64,000 nucleotides of DNA from NCBI GenBank assembly GCA_022571515.1, contig JACZXQ010000012.1, positions 1 to 64,000 of the forward strand, in the 5' to 3' direction. This document shows, piece after piece, positions 25,401-33,481 of the stretch. The position numbers and the translations under genes were made by a program. Within the stretch, counting starts at the first letter, position 1. Every line of letters starts with the position of its first letter. Under the pieces are notes generated by a model, which worked only from the letters and a program-made list of their open reading frames with translations, had not been told where the DNA came from and did not search any database. The stretch is from Gemmatimonadota bacterium (GTDB lineage: Bacteria; Gemmatimonadota; Gemmatimonadetes; Longimicrobiales; Gaopeijiaceae).

Positions 25401-27516
25401 CAAGAAGGACAACTACCGCACCATGGTCGGCGGCGACGGGGCCTGCATGGGCTGCGGCGAGAAGACCGCCGTGCATTTGCTGCTGTCCACGATAGAAGGC
25501 GTGATGTACGGTCGGGTGAAGGTCTTCCTGGCCAAGCTGGATGGGATGATCGACGCCCTCGATGCCAAGGCCCGATCGCTCCTGGCCTCGGACGCCGAGA
25601 TCGACGCCGAGACGCTGGGCGAGGGAGGGGACGTCGACCTCCATCTCGACGCCGACAAGCGCGCGAGCCTGGAGAACCTCACCCGCTCCATGGAGGCTCT
25701 GAAGGACCTCCGCTGGCGCTATGTGGAAGGCCCGGGCGGGCGGGGCCGCGCTCCCGTGGGAATAAGCAACAGCACCGGATGCTCCTCGGTGTGGGGAAGC
25801 ACCTACCCCTTCAACCCCTACCCCTTCCCCTGGGTGAACCACCTCTTCCAGGACGCGCCGTCCGTGGCGATCGGCATCTTCGAGGGCCACATGCGGAAGA
25901 TGGCCGACAACTTCTCGGCGGTCAGAAAGGCCGGGTTGTTGCTGGACGATGCCTACGCGCCGGACGTCCACGACGCCTTCTTCGAGGCCTTCGACTGGCA
26001 ACAGTTCGACGATGAGGAGTTCGACCTGTGCCCGCCGATTCTGGCCATCGGCGGCGACGGTGCGATGCTGGACATCGGCTTCCAGAATCTTTCGCGGCTG
26101 CTGGCCTCGGGGAAGCCGATCCGCGTGGTCGTGCTGGACACGCAGGTCTACTCCAACACCGGAGGACAGTCCTGCACCAGCGGGTTCACAGGCCAGGTGG
26201 CCGACATGGCCCCCTACGGCAGTGCGCAGCACGGCAAGACCGAGGCTCGCAAGGAAATGGCGCTGCTCGCGATCGCGCACCGGGGCACGTTCGTGCACCA
26301 GTCTTCGCAGGCGCTCGCGTCCCACTTAATGGACGGCGTGATCAAGGGTCTGAACTCCAGACGGCCGGCCGTCTTCAACATCTTCACACCCTGTCCGGTA
26401 GAGCACGGCACGGCCGACGACTCGGCCGCGCACTCGGCTCGTCTGGCGCTCGAGTCGAGGGCGTTCCCGTTCCTCACCTACGACCCCGACGCCGGGGACT
26501 CCATGGCCGAGTGCCTGACGCTCGACGGCAATCCGGCGATCGACGATGCATGGCCGACCTATGAGCTCGCCCACCTGGATGACGACGGCGAGGAAGCCAG
26601 TCTGGAGCTGCCCATGACCATAGCCGACTGGTGCGCCACGGAGGGCCGGTTCGCGAAGCATTTCACACCGGTGGCCAAGGACGACTGGTCCGACGACATG
26701 GTCCCGTTCGACGAGTACGTCGACATGACGACCGAAGACCGCGAGGACAAGTCGCCCTACGTGCTCACGCTGGACGACGACCGCAAGCTCGCGCGGCTGG
26801 GTGTAGCCGACGAGATCGTCACTCTGGCCGAGGACCGGCTCCACTTCTGGTCCCAGCTCAAACAGATGGCCGGGCTGGAAGTGCCCCAGGTGGTCCGCGA
26901 CAGGTTGGCCGGGGAGATGGAGGCCGAGTTCGACGCTAGGGCAGAGGCCCTCCGCGCGGACTACGAGGCCAAGCTGGCCGACCTCCGAACCACCTATCCG
27001 CGTGTGATCGCCCGCCGCATGGCCGAGGGACTGATCGGCGCTGGTAACGGCCAGCGCACCGTGGCGGACCTGCTGATGGAGGCCGAAAACGCTACTGGGC
27101 TCGAGCCGATCGGTGCGGACGTGACCGCCGGATGGGAGGCGCCCACCGCGCCGTCCGCCGGAGGTACGGCCACGGTAGCCCCTCCGGCGCCCGCCAAGCC
27201 GGTCGAGGCCGCAGCCATCCCCATGCCGACGGATGCTCCACCTGCCGAGGAGGCCGACGACGACCTGGTCATGGAGGCGTACGTCGAGACGGCCATGTGC
27301 ACGACCTGCGACGAGTGCACCAACCTGAACGGCAAACTGTTCGCCTACGACGACAACAAGCAGGCCTACATCAAGGATCCCCGCGGGGGTTCATTCGCGC
27401 AGATCGTGCAGGCCGCCGAGCGTTGTCCCGCGGACATCATCCACCCCGGATCGCCGCTCGATCCGAAGGAGAGGGATCTGGAGAAGTGGATCGCCCGTGC
27501 CGAGCCGTATAACTAG
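22426..27516 (+). CDS. nifJ: Giant NifJ-type 2-oxoacid:ferredoxin oxidoreductase with extra C-terminal Fe-S domain
   Basis: 1696 aa, some 500 longer than a usual NifJ (about 1170-1200). In order: pyrimidine-binding domain with YPITPSTQM near 43; a transketolase-C-like domain; a gamma domain from about 500 (RIHSIGGWGAITMGKN); two [4Fe-4S] motifs CTGCSQCWVQCP (about 793) and CKGCMLCVEVCP (about 929); a TPP domain with GDGACMGCGEK (about 1005) and GGDGAMLDIGFQNLSRLLA (about 1209) and YSNTGGQSC. Then an extension: a helical, probably coiled-coil part, a Pro/Ala-rich linker (about 1570-1610), and a terminal domain with CTTCDEC (about 1623) and a distal RCP (about 1666) suggesting another Fe-S cluster. 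It should oxidise pyruvate or another 2-oxoacid and reduce ferredoxin; the tail may dock electrons to Rnf. The active-site region (AGHDDYHAV where NifJ has GDHSDVMA) differs enough to leave the substrate open. Confidence 0.88.
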   Translation: MFGRKKSQAETPDVKYPGVRMAVDGSEAVVAIETAASEAAGAYPITPSTQMGEGWALAVASGKVNVNGRRLIFFEPEGEHAAAGVTAGMSMTGLRATNFSSGQGIAYMHESLYAAVGKRLTYVLNVAARAMTKHSLNVHAGHDDYHAVDDTGFFQLFGKDVQQVADLTLIAHRTAELALNPGLVSQDGFLTSHVIELASLPEREMIKEYLGDPSDIIECPTPAQKLVYGETRRRIPELFDVDYPAMMGVVQNQESYAQGVAAQRPFYFDHVAELTDRSMAEFATLTGREYARVMGYRLEDAEYVLAGQGSVVSNAEAVVDYLRETRGIKVGVLNLVMFRPFPADLITRMLRGKKGVTVLERVDQPLAVDPPILREVRAAMGQALENGRAMGRIRDEAPLPFPSLPELHPDELPDFYAGGFGFGSRDLQPGDLIAAVDNMLPDGHQRRHFYLGIDFIRKNTRLPKLQIWQEQLLDSYPHLEQLALQAPENPDLLPEGSIAIRIHSIGGWGAITMGKNVALTAFELLGLHVKANPKYGSEKKGQPTNFYATLSPEPLRLNSELKHVDVVLSPDPNVFGHSNPLAGLASGGVFVIQSDLEPAEVWESFPPKAQRTIRDQDIKVYALDGFKIAMDEASDADLRYRMQGAAFMGAFFAVSPLMEQHDLGEEKLFEGIHAQLDKKFGKRGEHVVQDNLRVIRRGFGEVRRIEAAEIAADGDGDVELPLLPTLMDTPAAAEGLGNPGRFWEQVCTCYTASGDDVIADPFQAVAVIPAATSVMRDMSNLRFEVPEFIPDKCTGCSQCWVQCPDAAIPGVVNSVEEILDTAIRAAQNGKPLGRVQQISKHLAKEARKIMAGVPFTTFGDVAASAYRNVMDKLGWDSERRAAVDGEWAAVYPILAEMPLAKTTPFFDLPERKEAGTGGLLSITVNPEACKGCMLCVEVCPEQALITVKQDDDNLESLRRNWEVWQELPDTDDRYINIANLEEGIGVLSSLLLKKDNYRTMVGGDGACMGCGEKTAVHLLLSTIEGVMYGRVKVFLAKLDGMIDALDAKARSLLASDAEIDAETLGEGGDVDLHLDADKRASLENLTRSMEALKDLRWRYVEGPGGRGRAPVGISNSTGCSSVWGSTYPFNPYPFPWVNHLFQDAPSVAIGIFEGHMRKMADNFSAVRKAGLLLDDAYAPDVHDAFFEAFDWQQFDDEEFDLCPPILAIGGDGAMLDIGFQNLSRLLASGKPIRVVVLDTQVYSNTGGQSCTSGFTGQVADMAPYGSAQHGKTEARKEMALLAIAHRGTFVHQSSQALASHLMDGVIKGLNSRRPAVFNIFTPCPVEHGTADDSAAHSARLALESRAFPFLTYDPDAGDSMAECLTLDGNPAIDDAWPTYELAHLDDDGEEASLELPMTIADWCATEGRFAKHFTPVAKDDWSDDMVPFDEYVDMTTEDREDKSPYVLTLDDDRKLARLGVADEIVTLAEDRLHFWSQLKQMAGLEVPQVVRDRLAGEMEAEFDARAEALRADYEAKLADLRTTYPRVIARRMAEGLIGAGNGQRTVADLLMEAENATGLEPIGADVTAGWEAPTAPSAGGTATVAPPAPAKPVEAAAIPMPTDAPPAEEADDDLVMEAYVETAMCTTCDECTNLNGKLFAYDDNKQAYIKDPRGGSFAQIVQAAERCPADIIHPGSPLDPKERDLEKWIARAEPYN

Positions 27517-28878
27517 ATGCTCGAGCGATTGAGCTTCCGCCACGGGGTCCATCCACCGGACAGCAAAGGGCTGACCGCCACCATACCGATTCGGCGTATG
27601 CCCTTCCCCGACCAGATCATACTGCCGCTCCGGCAGCATGCGGGGAACCCGGCTAAACCGCTCGTGCGACCGGGCGATCACGTCGAGCGCTGCGACAAGG
27701 TCGCCGAGGCCGATGGATTCGTCTCGGTGCCCATACACTCCTCGGGCGCCGGAACCGTGAAGGCTATCCAACGCTGGCCCCACCCGGACGGCAGCCTCTC
27801 CGAGGCGGTGATCATCGACCTGGACAAGTACTCCCCGCAGCTCCCCCGGCCGCGCATGGTACCGCACTGGGAAGGCCTCACCCCCGAAGAAGTGATCCGT
27901 GCGGTGCAGGAAGCCGGAGTGGTCGGGCTCGGGGGCGCCGCGTTCCCGACGCACGTAAAGCTCTCGCCTCCCAAGGACGTGAAGCTCGAGTTCCTTCTGG
28001 TGAACGGAGTGGAGTGCGAGCCCTACCTCACGACCGACCACCGGCTCATGGCGGAACGCCCTGAAAGGGTCCACCTGGGCATCCGCATCATGATGAAGAC
28101 GCTTGGCGTCGAGCGCTGTGTGGTGGGGGTCGAAAAGAACAAACCGGACGCCATCGAGGCGCTTCGCCGTACCGCCCCCGACGACCTGGACGTCACCATA
28201 CAGCCGCTCACGGTGAAGTATCCGCAGGGCGCCGAGAAGATGCTCATCAAGGCGGTCACCGGCCGCGAGGTCCCGGCCGGAAAGCTCCCTATGCACGTGG
28301 GGGTGGTCGTGCAGAACGTCGGTTCGCTCTCCGCCATCGCCGAGGTGTTCGACACCGGCTTCCCGCTGGTCGAGCGCGTGGTGACGGTGACGGGGCCGGG
28401 GGTTCTGAAACCCGCCAACCTGATCATTCCGGTAGGCACCAGGTTGCGCGAGGTCCTGGACTACTGTGGCGGCCTGACCGACGACGTGAACGAGATCGTG
28501 TTCGGCGGCCCCATGATGGGGTTCTCCCAGCCCGACCTCGACGCACCGATCATCAAGGGTACCACCGGCATTGTGGCGCTCACCAAGGCCCAGGCGCATC
28601 CCGAGACCGTATATCCGTGCATCAAGTGCGGACGCTGCCTGGACGCCTGTCCGGTGTTTCTCAACCCATCCCTCCTCGGCATCCTCGCCCAGGCGGGGCG
28701 CTACGAGGAAATGGCCGAGCACGACCTCATGACCTGCATGCTGTGCGGGTGCTGCTCCTACGTGTGCCCGTCCAACATCCCGCTCTCGCAGATGTTCGCC
28801 CTGGGCAAGACCATGCTGCGTAAGACGCGGGAGAAGCAGCAGGAAAAGACCGCTGCCGACGATGGGAAGGCCGCCTGA
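27517..28878 (+). CDS. rnfC: Rnf complex NADH-binding subunit RnfC
   Basis: 453 aa, starting at the base after the nifJ-type stop. It opens with FRHGVHPPDSKGLT, the RnfC/NqrF-type N-terminus, then the flavin/NADH-binding part with GLGGAAFPTHVKL and NGVECEPYLTTDHRLM. Two [4Fe-4S] motifs lie near the C-terminus: CIKCGRCLDACP (about 368) and CMLCGCCSYVCP (about 408). Soluble subunit that reduces NAD+ (or oxidises NADH in reverse). It ends TGATG with rnfD. Confidence 0.95.
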   Translation: MLERLSFRHGVHPPDSKGLTATIPIRRMPFPDQIILPLRQHAGNPAKPLVRPGDHVERCDKVAEADGFVSVPIHSSGAGTVKAIQRWPHPDGSLSEAVIIDLDKYSPQLPRPRMVPHWEGLTPEEVIRAVQEAGVVGLGGAAFPTHVKLSPPKDVKLEFLLVNGVECEPYLTTDHRLMAERPERVHLGIRIMMKTLGVERCVVGVEKNKPDAIEALRRTAPDDLDVTIQPLTVKYPQGAEKMLIKAVTGREVPAGKLPMHVGVVVQNVGSLSAIAEVFDTGFPLVERVVTVTGPGVLKPANLIIPVGTRLREVLDYCGGLTDDVNEIVFGGPMMGFSQPDLDAPIIKGTTGIVALTKAQAHPETVYPCIKCGRCLDACPVFLNPSLLGILAQAGRYEEMAEHDLMTCMLCGCCSYVCPSNIPLSQMFALGKTMLRKTREKQQEKTAADDGKAA

Positions 28879-29885
28879 TGGACCCCCGGCTCTCTCTCAC
28901 CGCCTCACCCCACCTCAAGGCGCCCGACTCGACCCCGACCATCATGTGGTCTGTGGTTGGGAGCCTGGCCCCGGTGGTCGGTGCCGCCGTGTACTTCTTC
29001 GGGCCCTCGGCCGTGTTGGTCCTCGCCGCGGCCATGCTGGGAGCCCTGCTCACCGAGCGCGTGGCAGGGCAGCCCGGCAGCCTCGGAGACGGGTCGGCGG
29101 TCATCACCGGGCTACTGCTCGGGCTCACGCTCCCGCCAGGATTTCCGATGTGGATGGCGTTCGTGGGCGGGGTGATCGCGATCGGGCTGGGAAAGCACAT
29201 CTTCGGCGGACTCGGGCAGAACGTGTTCAACCCCGCTTTGCTGGGCCGGGCTTTCCTCCAGGCCGCCTTTCCCGGGGCCATCACCACCTGGCCACAGGCC
29301 GGCGGGCCATGGATGGCGTTGCGGGGTGACAACCTGGCGCTGCCCCTCATGCGGCCCGACGCTCCGGACGTGATCACGGCGGCCACCCCGCTCGGGCTCA
29401 TGAAGTTCGACTTCATCCCCACGGAGATCATGGACCTCCTGATCGGCACGACCTCGGGTTCGCTCGGCGAGACGTCCGCCGTACTGATCCTGCTCGGCGG
29501 CGGCTATCTTGCGCTCAAGAACTACCTGAATTGGCGTATCCCGGCGGGAATATTCGCCACCGTGGCGGTCTTCGGCGCGATCCTCTATTCCATCGACCCG
29601 GTGCGCTTTCCGAGTCCGCTGTTCGCCCTGTTCTCGGGTGGCCTCATGCTGGGCGCGATCTACATGGCCACCGATATGGTGACCTCGCCGCTCACCAACG
29701 CAGGCTGCTGGATCTTCGCGTTCGGCATCGGCGTGTTGGTGGTGTTGATCCGGACGTGGGGCGGGCTTCCGGAGGGCGTGATGTACGGCATCCTCCTCAT
29801 GAACTCGCTGGTACCGTTCATCAATCGGGCCACCCAGCCCCGTGTGTTCGGGACCGGCCGCCGCCTCGAGGGGGCCGTCCCATGA
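28878..29885 (+). CDS. rnfD: Rnf complex membrane subunit RnfD
   Basis: 335 aa with eight or more hydrophobic helices. The RnfD/NqrB signatures GKHIFGGLGQNVFNPALLGR and VITAATPLG are present; the Thr in AATPLG (about residue 170) fits the covalent FMN-attachment site. Start overlaps the rnfC stop by one base. Part of the membrane core where electron transfer is linked to Na+ or H+ movement. Confidence 0.94.
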   Translation: MDPRLSLTASPHLKAPDSTPTIMWSVVGSLAPVVGAAVYFFGPSAVLVLAAAMLGALLTERVAGQPGSLGDGSAVITGLLLGLTLPPGFPMWMAFVGGVIAIGLGKHIFGGLGQNVFNPALLGRAFLQAAFPGAITTWPQAGGPWMALRGDNLALPLMRPDAPDVITAATPLGLMKFDFIPTEIMDLLIGTTSGSLGETSAVLILLGGGYLALKNYLNWRIPAGIFATVAVFGAILYSIDPVRFPSPLFALFSGGLMLGAIYMATDMVTSPLTNAGCWIFAFGIGVLVVLIRTWGGLPEGVMYGILLMNSLVPFINRATQPRVFGTGRRLEGAVP

Positions 29886-29904
29886 CCGGCCTGGAGGCCA
29901 CGCA

Positions 29905-30573
29905 ATGAGCGGCCCGGACCTTCCGGTCACCCAGGACACTCCCTCGATTAGGCTCATCGGCACGCTGGCCGCTGCCGGCGCGCTGGCCGGGCTGCTCATC
30001 GTGATGGTGCACGTCTGGGCCCAGCCCCGCATTCAGGAGCACCAGGCGCGTGTCTTGCGTGAAGCCATTCAGGAGGTGCTCGCGTCCCCTGCGCACACGA
30101 CCGCCCTCTACTTGGTGGACGGCGCCCTCACAGATCAACTCCCCGCGGGCGCGGACTCGCTCGCGCTCGAGCGCGTGTTCCTCGGCTTCGACGACTCGAA
30201 CAGACCGGTGGGCGTCGCGATCATCGGCGCGAAGCCGGGCTTCCAAGACGTGATCCGGCTGATCTTCGGCTATGACCCGGCGAGCGGGCAGGTGCTCGGA
30301 ATGAAGATCCTGGAGAGCAAAGAGACGCCCGGCTTGGGCGACAAGATCGAGAAGGACTCGGCATTCGTGGCGGAGTTCGACGGCATCGACACGCCGCTGC
30401 TCGGCGTGAAGCCGGGGGCGGGCCGCGGCCGCATAGGGGAGGTGGACATGATCACGGGTGCGACCATTTCGGCCCGGACGGTCATCGCCATCATCAACGA
30501 CCGGGTGGAGGCGATGGCGCCTCTGCTCGAAGCTTATGCCGGCCGCGTGGCGGCCCGAGACCGGGGGAACTGA
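29905..30573 (+). CDS. rnfG: Rnf complex FMN-binding subunit RnfG
   Basis: 222 aa from the ATG at 29905, preceded by ctggagg at suitable spacing, 19 nt after rnfD. One N-terminal membrane helix (IGTLAAAGALAGLLIVMVHVW) and a periplasmic FMN-binding domain with ESKETPGLGDKI and the flavinylation motif DMITGATISA (Thr about 186), the substrate of the ApbE encoded downstream. Confidence 0.94.
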   Translation: MSGPDLPVTQDTPSIRLIGTLAAAGALAGLLIVMVHVWAQPRIQEHQARVLREAIQEVLASPAHTTALYLVDGALTDQLPAGADSLALERVFLGFDDSNRPVGVAIIGAKPGFQDVIRLIFGYDPASGQVLGMKILESKETPGLGDKIEKDSAFVAEFDGIDTPLLGVKPGAGRGRIGEVDMITGATISARTVIAIINDRVEAMAPLLEAYAGRVAARDRGN

Positions 30574-30576
30574 AGC

Positions 30577-31245
30577 GTGAGGGAGACGACCCCGCAAGAA
30601 GACCTCATGCGCGGTATCTGGCGCGAGAATCCGGTGCTCATCCAGATGCTGGGCCTGTGCCCCGCCCTGGCCGTCACCAACACGGTCGCCAATGCGCTCG
30701 CCATGGGAATCGCGACGTTCTTCGTGCTTCTGGGATCGAGCTTTCTGGTCTCGGTGTTGAAGTCGTGGATCCCGAAGGAGATCCGGATCTCCGCCTACAT
30801 CCTGATCATCGCGACGTTCGTCACGATCGTGGACATGCTGCTCGCCGCCATGGTGCCCGACATCCACAAGGCACTGGGCGCGTTCATCGCGCTGATCGTG
30901 GTGAACTGTATGATCCTGCACCGCCACGAGGCGTTCGCGTCCAAACGCCCTGTGGGACGCGCCCTTCTGGACGCCGTAGGGGTCGGCGCGGGGTTCCTGA
31001 TCGCCATGGTCATGATGGGGACGTTTCGCGAGATACTCGGCAACGGCTCCATCCTGGGCGTGTCTGTGCTCGGTCCGGACTTCGAGCCTTGGATCATCAT
31101 GATCCTGCCCCCGGGCGGGTTCTTCACACTGGGCTTCATTCTGCTCGGGATGTCATGGTGGAAGGGCCGAAGGGAGACGTCGAAGTCCGGCGTGCGTCGC
31201 TGGCCGCACGGAGTGGCGGCGCCCCCCCCACGGAGGGTCGCGTGA
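30577..31245 (+). CDS. rnfE: Rnf complex membrane subunit RnfE
   Basis: 222 aa from a GTG start 3 nt after rnfG. Six-helix RnfE/NqrD-type protein. Conserved Cys in LGLCPALAV (about 26) and VVNCMIL (about 110), which with the matching pair in RnfA are expected to hold the intramembrane [2Fe-2S] cluster. The C-terminus carries a short extension (GRRETSKSGVRRWPHG) rich in Arg. TGATG-type overlap with rnfA. Confidence 0.93.
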   Translation: MRETTPQEDLMRGIWRENPVLIQMLGLCPALAVTNTVANALAMGIATFFVLLGSSFLVSVLKSWIPKEIRISAYILIIATFVTIVDMLLAAMVPDIHKALGAFIALIVVNCMILHRHEAFASKRPVGRALLDAVGVGAGFLIAMVMMGTFREILGNGSILGVSVLGPDFEPWIIMILPPGGFFTLGFILLGMSWWKGRRETSKSGVRRWPHGVAAPPPRRVA

Positions 31246-31823
31246 TGGGCGAACTCTTCTGGATTTTCATCTCGGCCATGCTGGTCAACAACTTCACCCT
31301 CGCGCTCTTCCTGGGGCTGTGCCCCTTCATGGGCGTCTCCGCGCGCGTGTCCACGGCACTGCGCATGGGCTTCGCAAACATCTTCGTGCTCACGATCACA
31401 TCGATCGCGGTGTGGTTCCTGAACACCTACGTGTTGGTGGGCGCGCCGTACCTGAAGTTGATTTCGTTCATCGTGGTGATCGCGTCGCTGGTACAGATCG
31501 TGGAGACCATGATCAAGAAGCTGAGTCCTGCCCTGTTCCGCGAGCTGGGGATCTTCCTACCGCTCATCACGACCAACTGCGCAATTCTGGGTCTGGCGAT
31601 CTTCCAGACCAATCGCGCATACGACTTCCTGGAGGGGCTCTTCTTCGCGCTGGGCGCGGGCCTCGGCCTCACGCTCGCCCTGGTGCTGATGGCCTCCATT
31701 CGGGAGCAGACCGAGGTCGCTTCTGTGCCTGATCTGGCCAAGGGAATGGGGCTGGTGTTGATCATTGCGGGGAGCCTGTCGCTGGCCTTCATGGGCTTTG
31801 CGGGGCTGTTCACGAGCTCATGA
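31245..31823 (+). CDS. rnfA: Rnf complex membrane subunit RnfA
   Basis: 192 aa, six membrane helices, usual family length. Begins ELFWIFISAMLVNNFTLALF; Cys in LGLCPFMGV (about 25) and TTNCAILGL (about 110) are the cluster-binding residues shared with RnfE. Its stop overlaps a small downstream gene (ATGA). Confidence 0.95.
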   Translation: MGELFWIFISAMLVNNFTLALFLGLCPFMGVSARVSTALRMGFANIFVLTITSIAVWFLNTYVLVGAPYLKLISFIVVIASLVQIVETMIKKLSPALFRELGIFLPLITTNCAILGLAIFQTNRAYDFLEGLFFALGAGLGLTLALVLMASIREQTEVASVPDLAKGMGLVLIIAGSLSLAFMGFAGLFTSS

Positions 31824-31987
31824 GTTACATCGGCGGAATCCTGATTTTCGGCGTCCTCTTCGCGGTCTTCGGCGTGCTCGCCAAGAGCCGATGGAGAGGC
31901 AACCGCTGCACGACCTGTGGAAGCGCCGACGGGCCTGGCGGATGCGCCGCCTGCTCGACGGACCTGGAGGAGACATGGAAGACATGA
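31820..31987 (+). CDS. 55-aa four-cysteine membrane protein, NqrM-like candidate
   Basis: ATG overlaps the rnfA stop and the frame ends inside apbE, so it is translationally coupled on both sides. One N-terminal helix (SYIGGILIFGVLFAVFGVLA), a basic stretch KSRWRGNR, then CTTC and CAAC separated by eight residues (GSADGPGG). NqrM (DUF539), the small Na+-NQR maturation protein needed for the NqrD/E iron site, has the same build (one helix plus four Cys) and is typically found near nqr/apbE. No sequence identity to NqrM is claimed; topology and position suggest a role in Fe-S delivery to RnfA/E. A zinc-ribbon membrane protein is the alternative. Confidence 0.75.
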   Translation: MSYIGGILIFGVLFAVFGVLAKSRWRGNRCTTCGSADGPGGCAACSTDLEETWKT

Positions 31988-32979
31988 CCAACCCGACCGG
32001 ACCTCGACTCCCCTCTCGGCGCGACTTCCTCGCGCTCGGAGCGGGCGCCTTCGTGGTAGCCACGGTCCCCTTGGCACGATCGCGCCGCTCCAGGCGTCTC
32101 GTCCGCCGCCAAGTGCCCATGATGGGCACGATCGCGGATGTGGCCGTGGTCCACTCCGACCCCAGGTACGCGCAGGGCGCGATCGACGCGGCCTTGAGCG
32201 AGCTCGCCCTGGTCGAGCGAACCATGAGCCGGTTCCGTGACGACTCCGACGTGGGGCGGGCCAACCTGGTGGCGGCTTCCGCACCCGTGGACGTGACCGA
32301 AGGGACGGCGATCGTGTTGACCGAGGCGCTCCGCTGGGCGGATCTGAGCGACGGCGCCTTCGATCCATGTCTGGCTCGGGCAGTGGCGCTCTGGGACGTG
32401 GGCTCTCGCACCGTACCGCCACCCGAGGCAGCGTACACGCTCTACGCCGGCCGGGGCCTCCATCGCGCGCTGGAGCTGGACCGCTCCGGCGGCCACACGC
32501 GCGTGTTGTTCCACGAGGCCGACATCGGGATCGACCTGGGCGGAATCGCTAAGGGGTACGGTGTCGACCGGGCTGTGGAAGCCCTTCGGTCTTGGGGCAT
32601 TCACGACGCCCTGGTCAACGTGGGCGGTGACCTCCATGTGCTCGGGGTCTCGGAGGACGGCGATGCCTGGAAGGTCGGCGTGCGCTCCCCAACGAACCCG
32701 TCGGGGCTGACCACCACCGTCCGACTCACAGATCGCGCGGTGGCCACATCGGGCGACTACGAACGGTTCTTCGATCGTGACGGCCGGCGTTTCCACCACA
32801 TTCTGGACCCGGCCACCGGCGAACCACGGCGCTCCGCGAATCACTCGGTGACCGTCGTCGCGGACACCTGCATGACGGCCGACGCTGCCGCGACGACAGT
32901 GTTCGGGAGTCCGCGGCCACGCGCGGTGGCGCTCCTGGCGAAGGCCGCGCCCCATACCGAACTCTTGCATCTGACTTAA
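31975..32979 (+). CDS. apbE: FAD:protein FMN transferase (ApbE), twin-arginine exported
   Basis: 334 aa from the ATG at 31975 (tggagg upstream), overlapping the 55-aa gene. It has a Tat leader (SRRDFLALGAGAFVVATVPLA). ApbE landmarks are present: MMGTIADVAV near the start of the mature domain, a GIDLGGIAKGYGVDRA block, NVGGDLHVLG, ATSGDYERFF, HHILDPATGEP and a metal-binding MTADAAATTVFG. It attaches FMN to threonines of RnfG and RnfD outside the cytoplasm, matching its place at the end of the rnf genes. Confidence 0.94.
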   Translation: MEDMTNPTGPRLPSRRDFLALGAGAFVVATVPLARSRRSRRLVRRQVPMMGTIADVAVVHSDPRYAQGAIDAALSELALVERTMSRFRDDSDVGRANLVAASAPVDVTEGTAIVLTEALRWADLSDGAFDPCLARAVALWDVGSRTVPPPEAAYTLYAGRGLHRALELDRSGGHTRVLFHEADIGIDLGGIAKGYGVDRAVEALRSWGIHDALVNVGGDLHVLGVSEDGDAWKVGVRSPTNPSGLTTTVRLTDRAVATSGDYERFFDRDGRRFHHILDPATGEPRRSANHSVTVVADTCMTADAAATTVFGSPRPRAVALLAKAAPHTELLHLT

Positions 32980-33011
32980 CCAAGGCGACTTCACCACGGG
33001 AGCTGACGACG

Positions 33012-33425
33012 ATGGACGTACAAAAGGCCTTCTGCCCGTCTTGCGACCACGAGGTTCGCGTCACCGTTACGCCTGACCCCTCGGTCGGGGGTGGGCATGC
33101 CAACGTGGCCGACGGTCACCAAGTCGTGTGCTTGGACTTCGTCGAGGGATGCGCCGAGAGGAACTGTCCCCTTTCCGGCCTTCCCCCCATCGTGATGGGC
33201 ATGCGCCTGGCGCGCACCGGGATCGAGCCCGACCGCTGGAAGACCATTCACGCGCTTTGCGACGGATGCGGCGAGCCCCGTGACATGGAGATCGTGGACA
33301 GCACCTACGCCTTCTGCACGCAATGCGGGACCACCAACCGGTGGATGGTCATCGATCTAGACGACGACAGCCGAGTCGCCATCATGGAGAAGCGTTGGGA
33401 GCGATACGGCGGGCCGCCGTACTGA
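33012..33425 (+). CDS. Zinc-ribbon protein of unknown function (137 aa)
   Basis: Start 33012 has a gggagc site; 32 nt after apbE and probably the last gene of the operon. Cysteines occur in pairs: CPSC (residues 8-11), CAERNC (about 47-52), CDGC (about 83-86) and CTQC (about 102-105), fitting two zinc ribbons. No membrane segment or leader. I do not recognise a named family. It may be unrelated to Rnf and simply carried in the transcript. Confidence 0.7.
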   Translation: MDVQKAFCPSCDHEVRVTVTPDPSVGGGHANVADGHQVVCLDFVEGCAERNCPLSGLPPIVMGMRLARTGIEPDRWKTIHALCDGCGEPRDMEIVDSTYAFCTQCGTTNRWMVIDLDDDSRVAIMEKRWERYGGPPY

Positions 33426-33481
33426 GGGCCCGCTTGCCTACAGTATCCTGACCGCCGCCCGCGTGCCCTCGTCGACCTCGG

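Noticed and set aside
20770-28722. Very long minus-strand frames over rnfB, nifJ and rnfC (up to 580 codons)
   Set aside because: Antisense to well-conserved oxidoreductase genes; the products (His/Arg-rich, no motifs) are typical of antisense reading in high-GC DNA.
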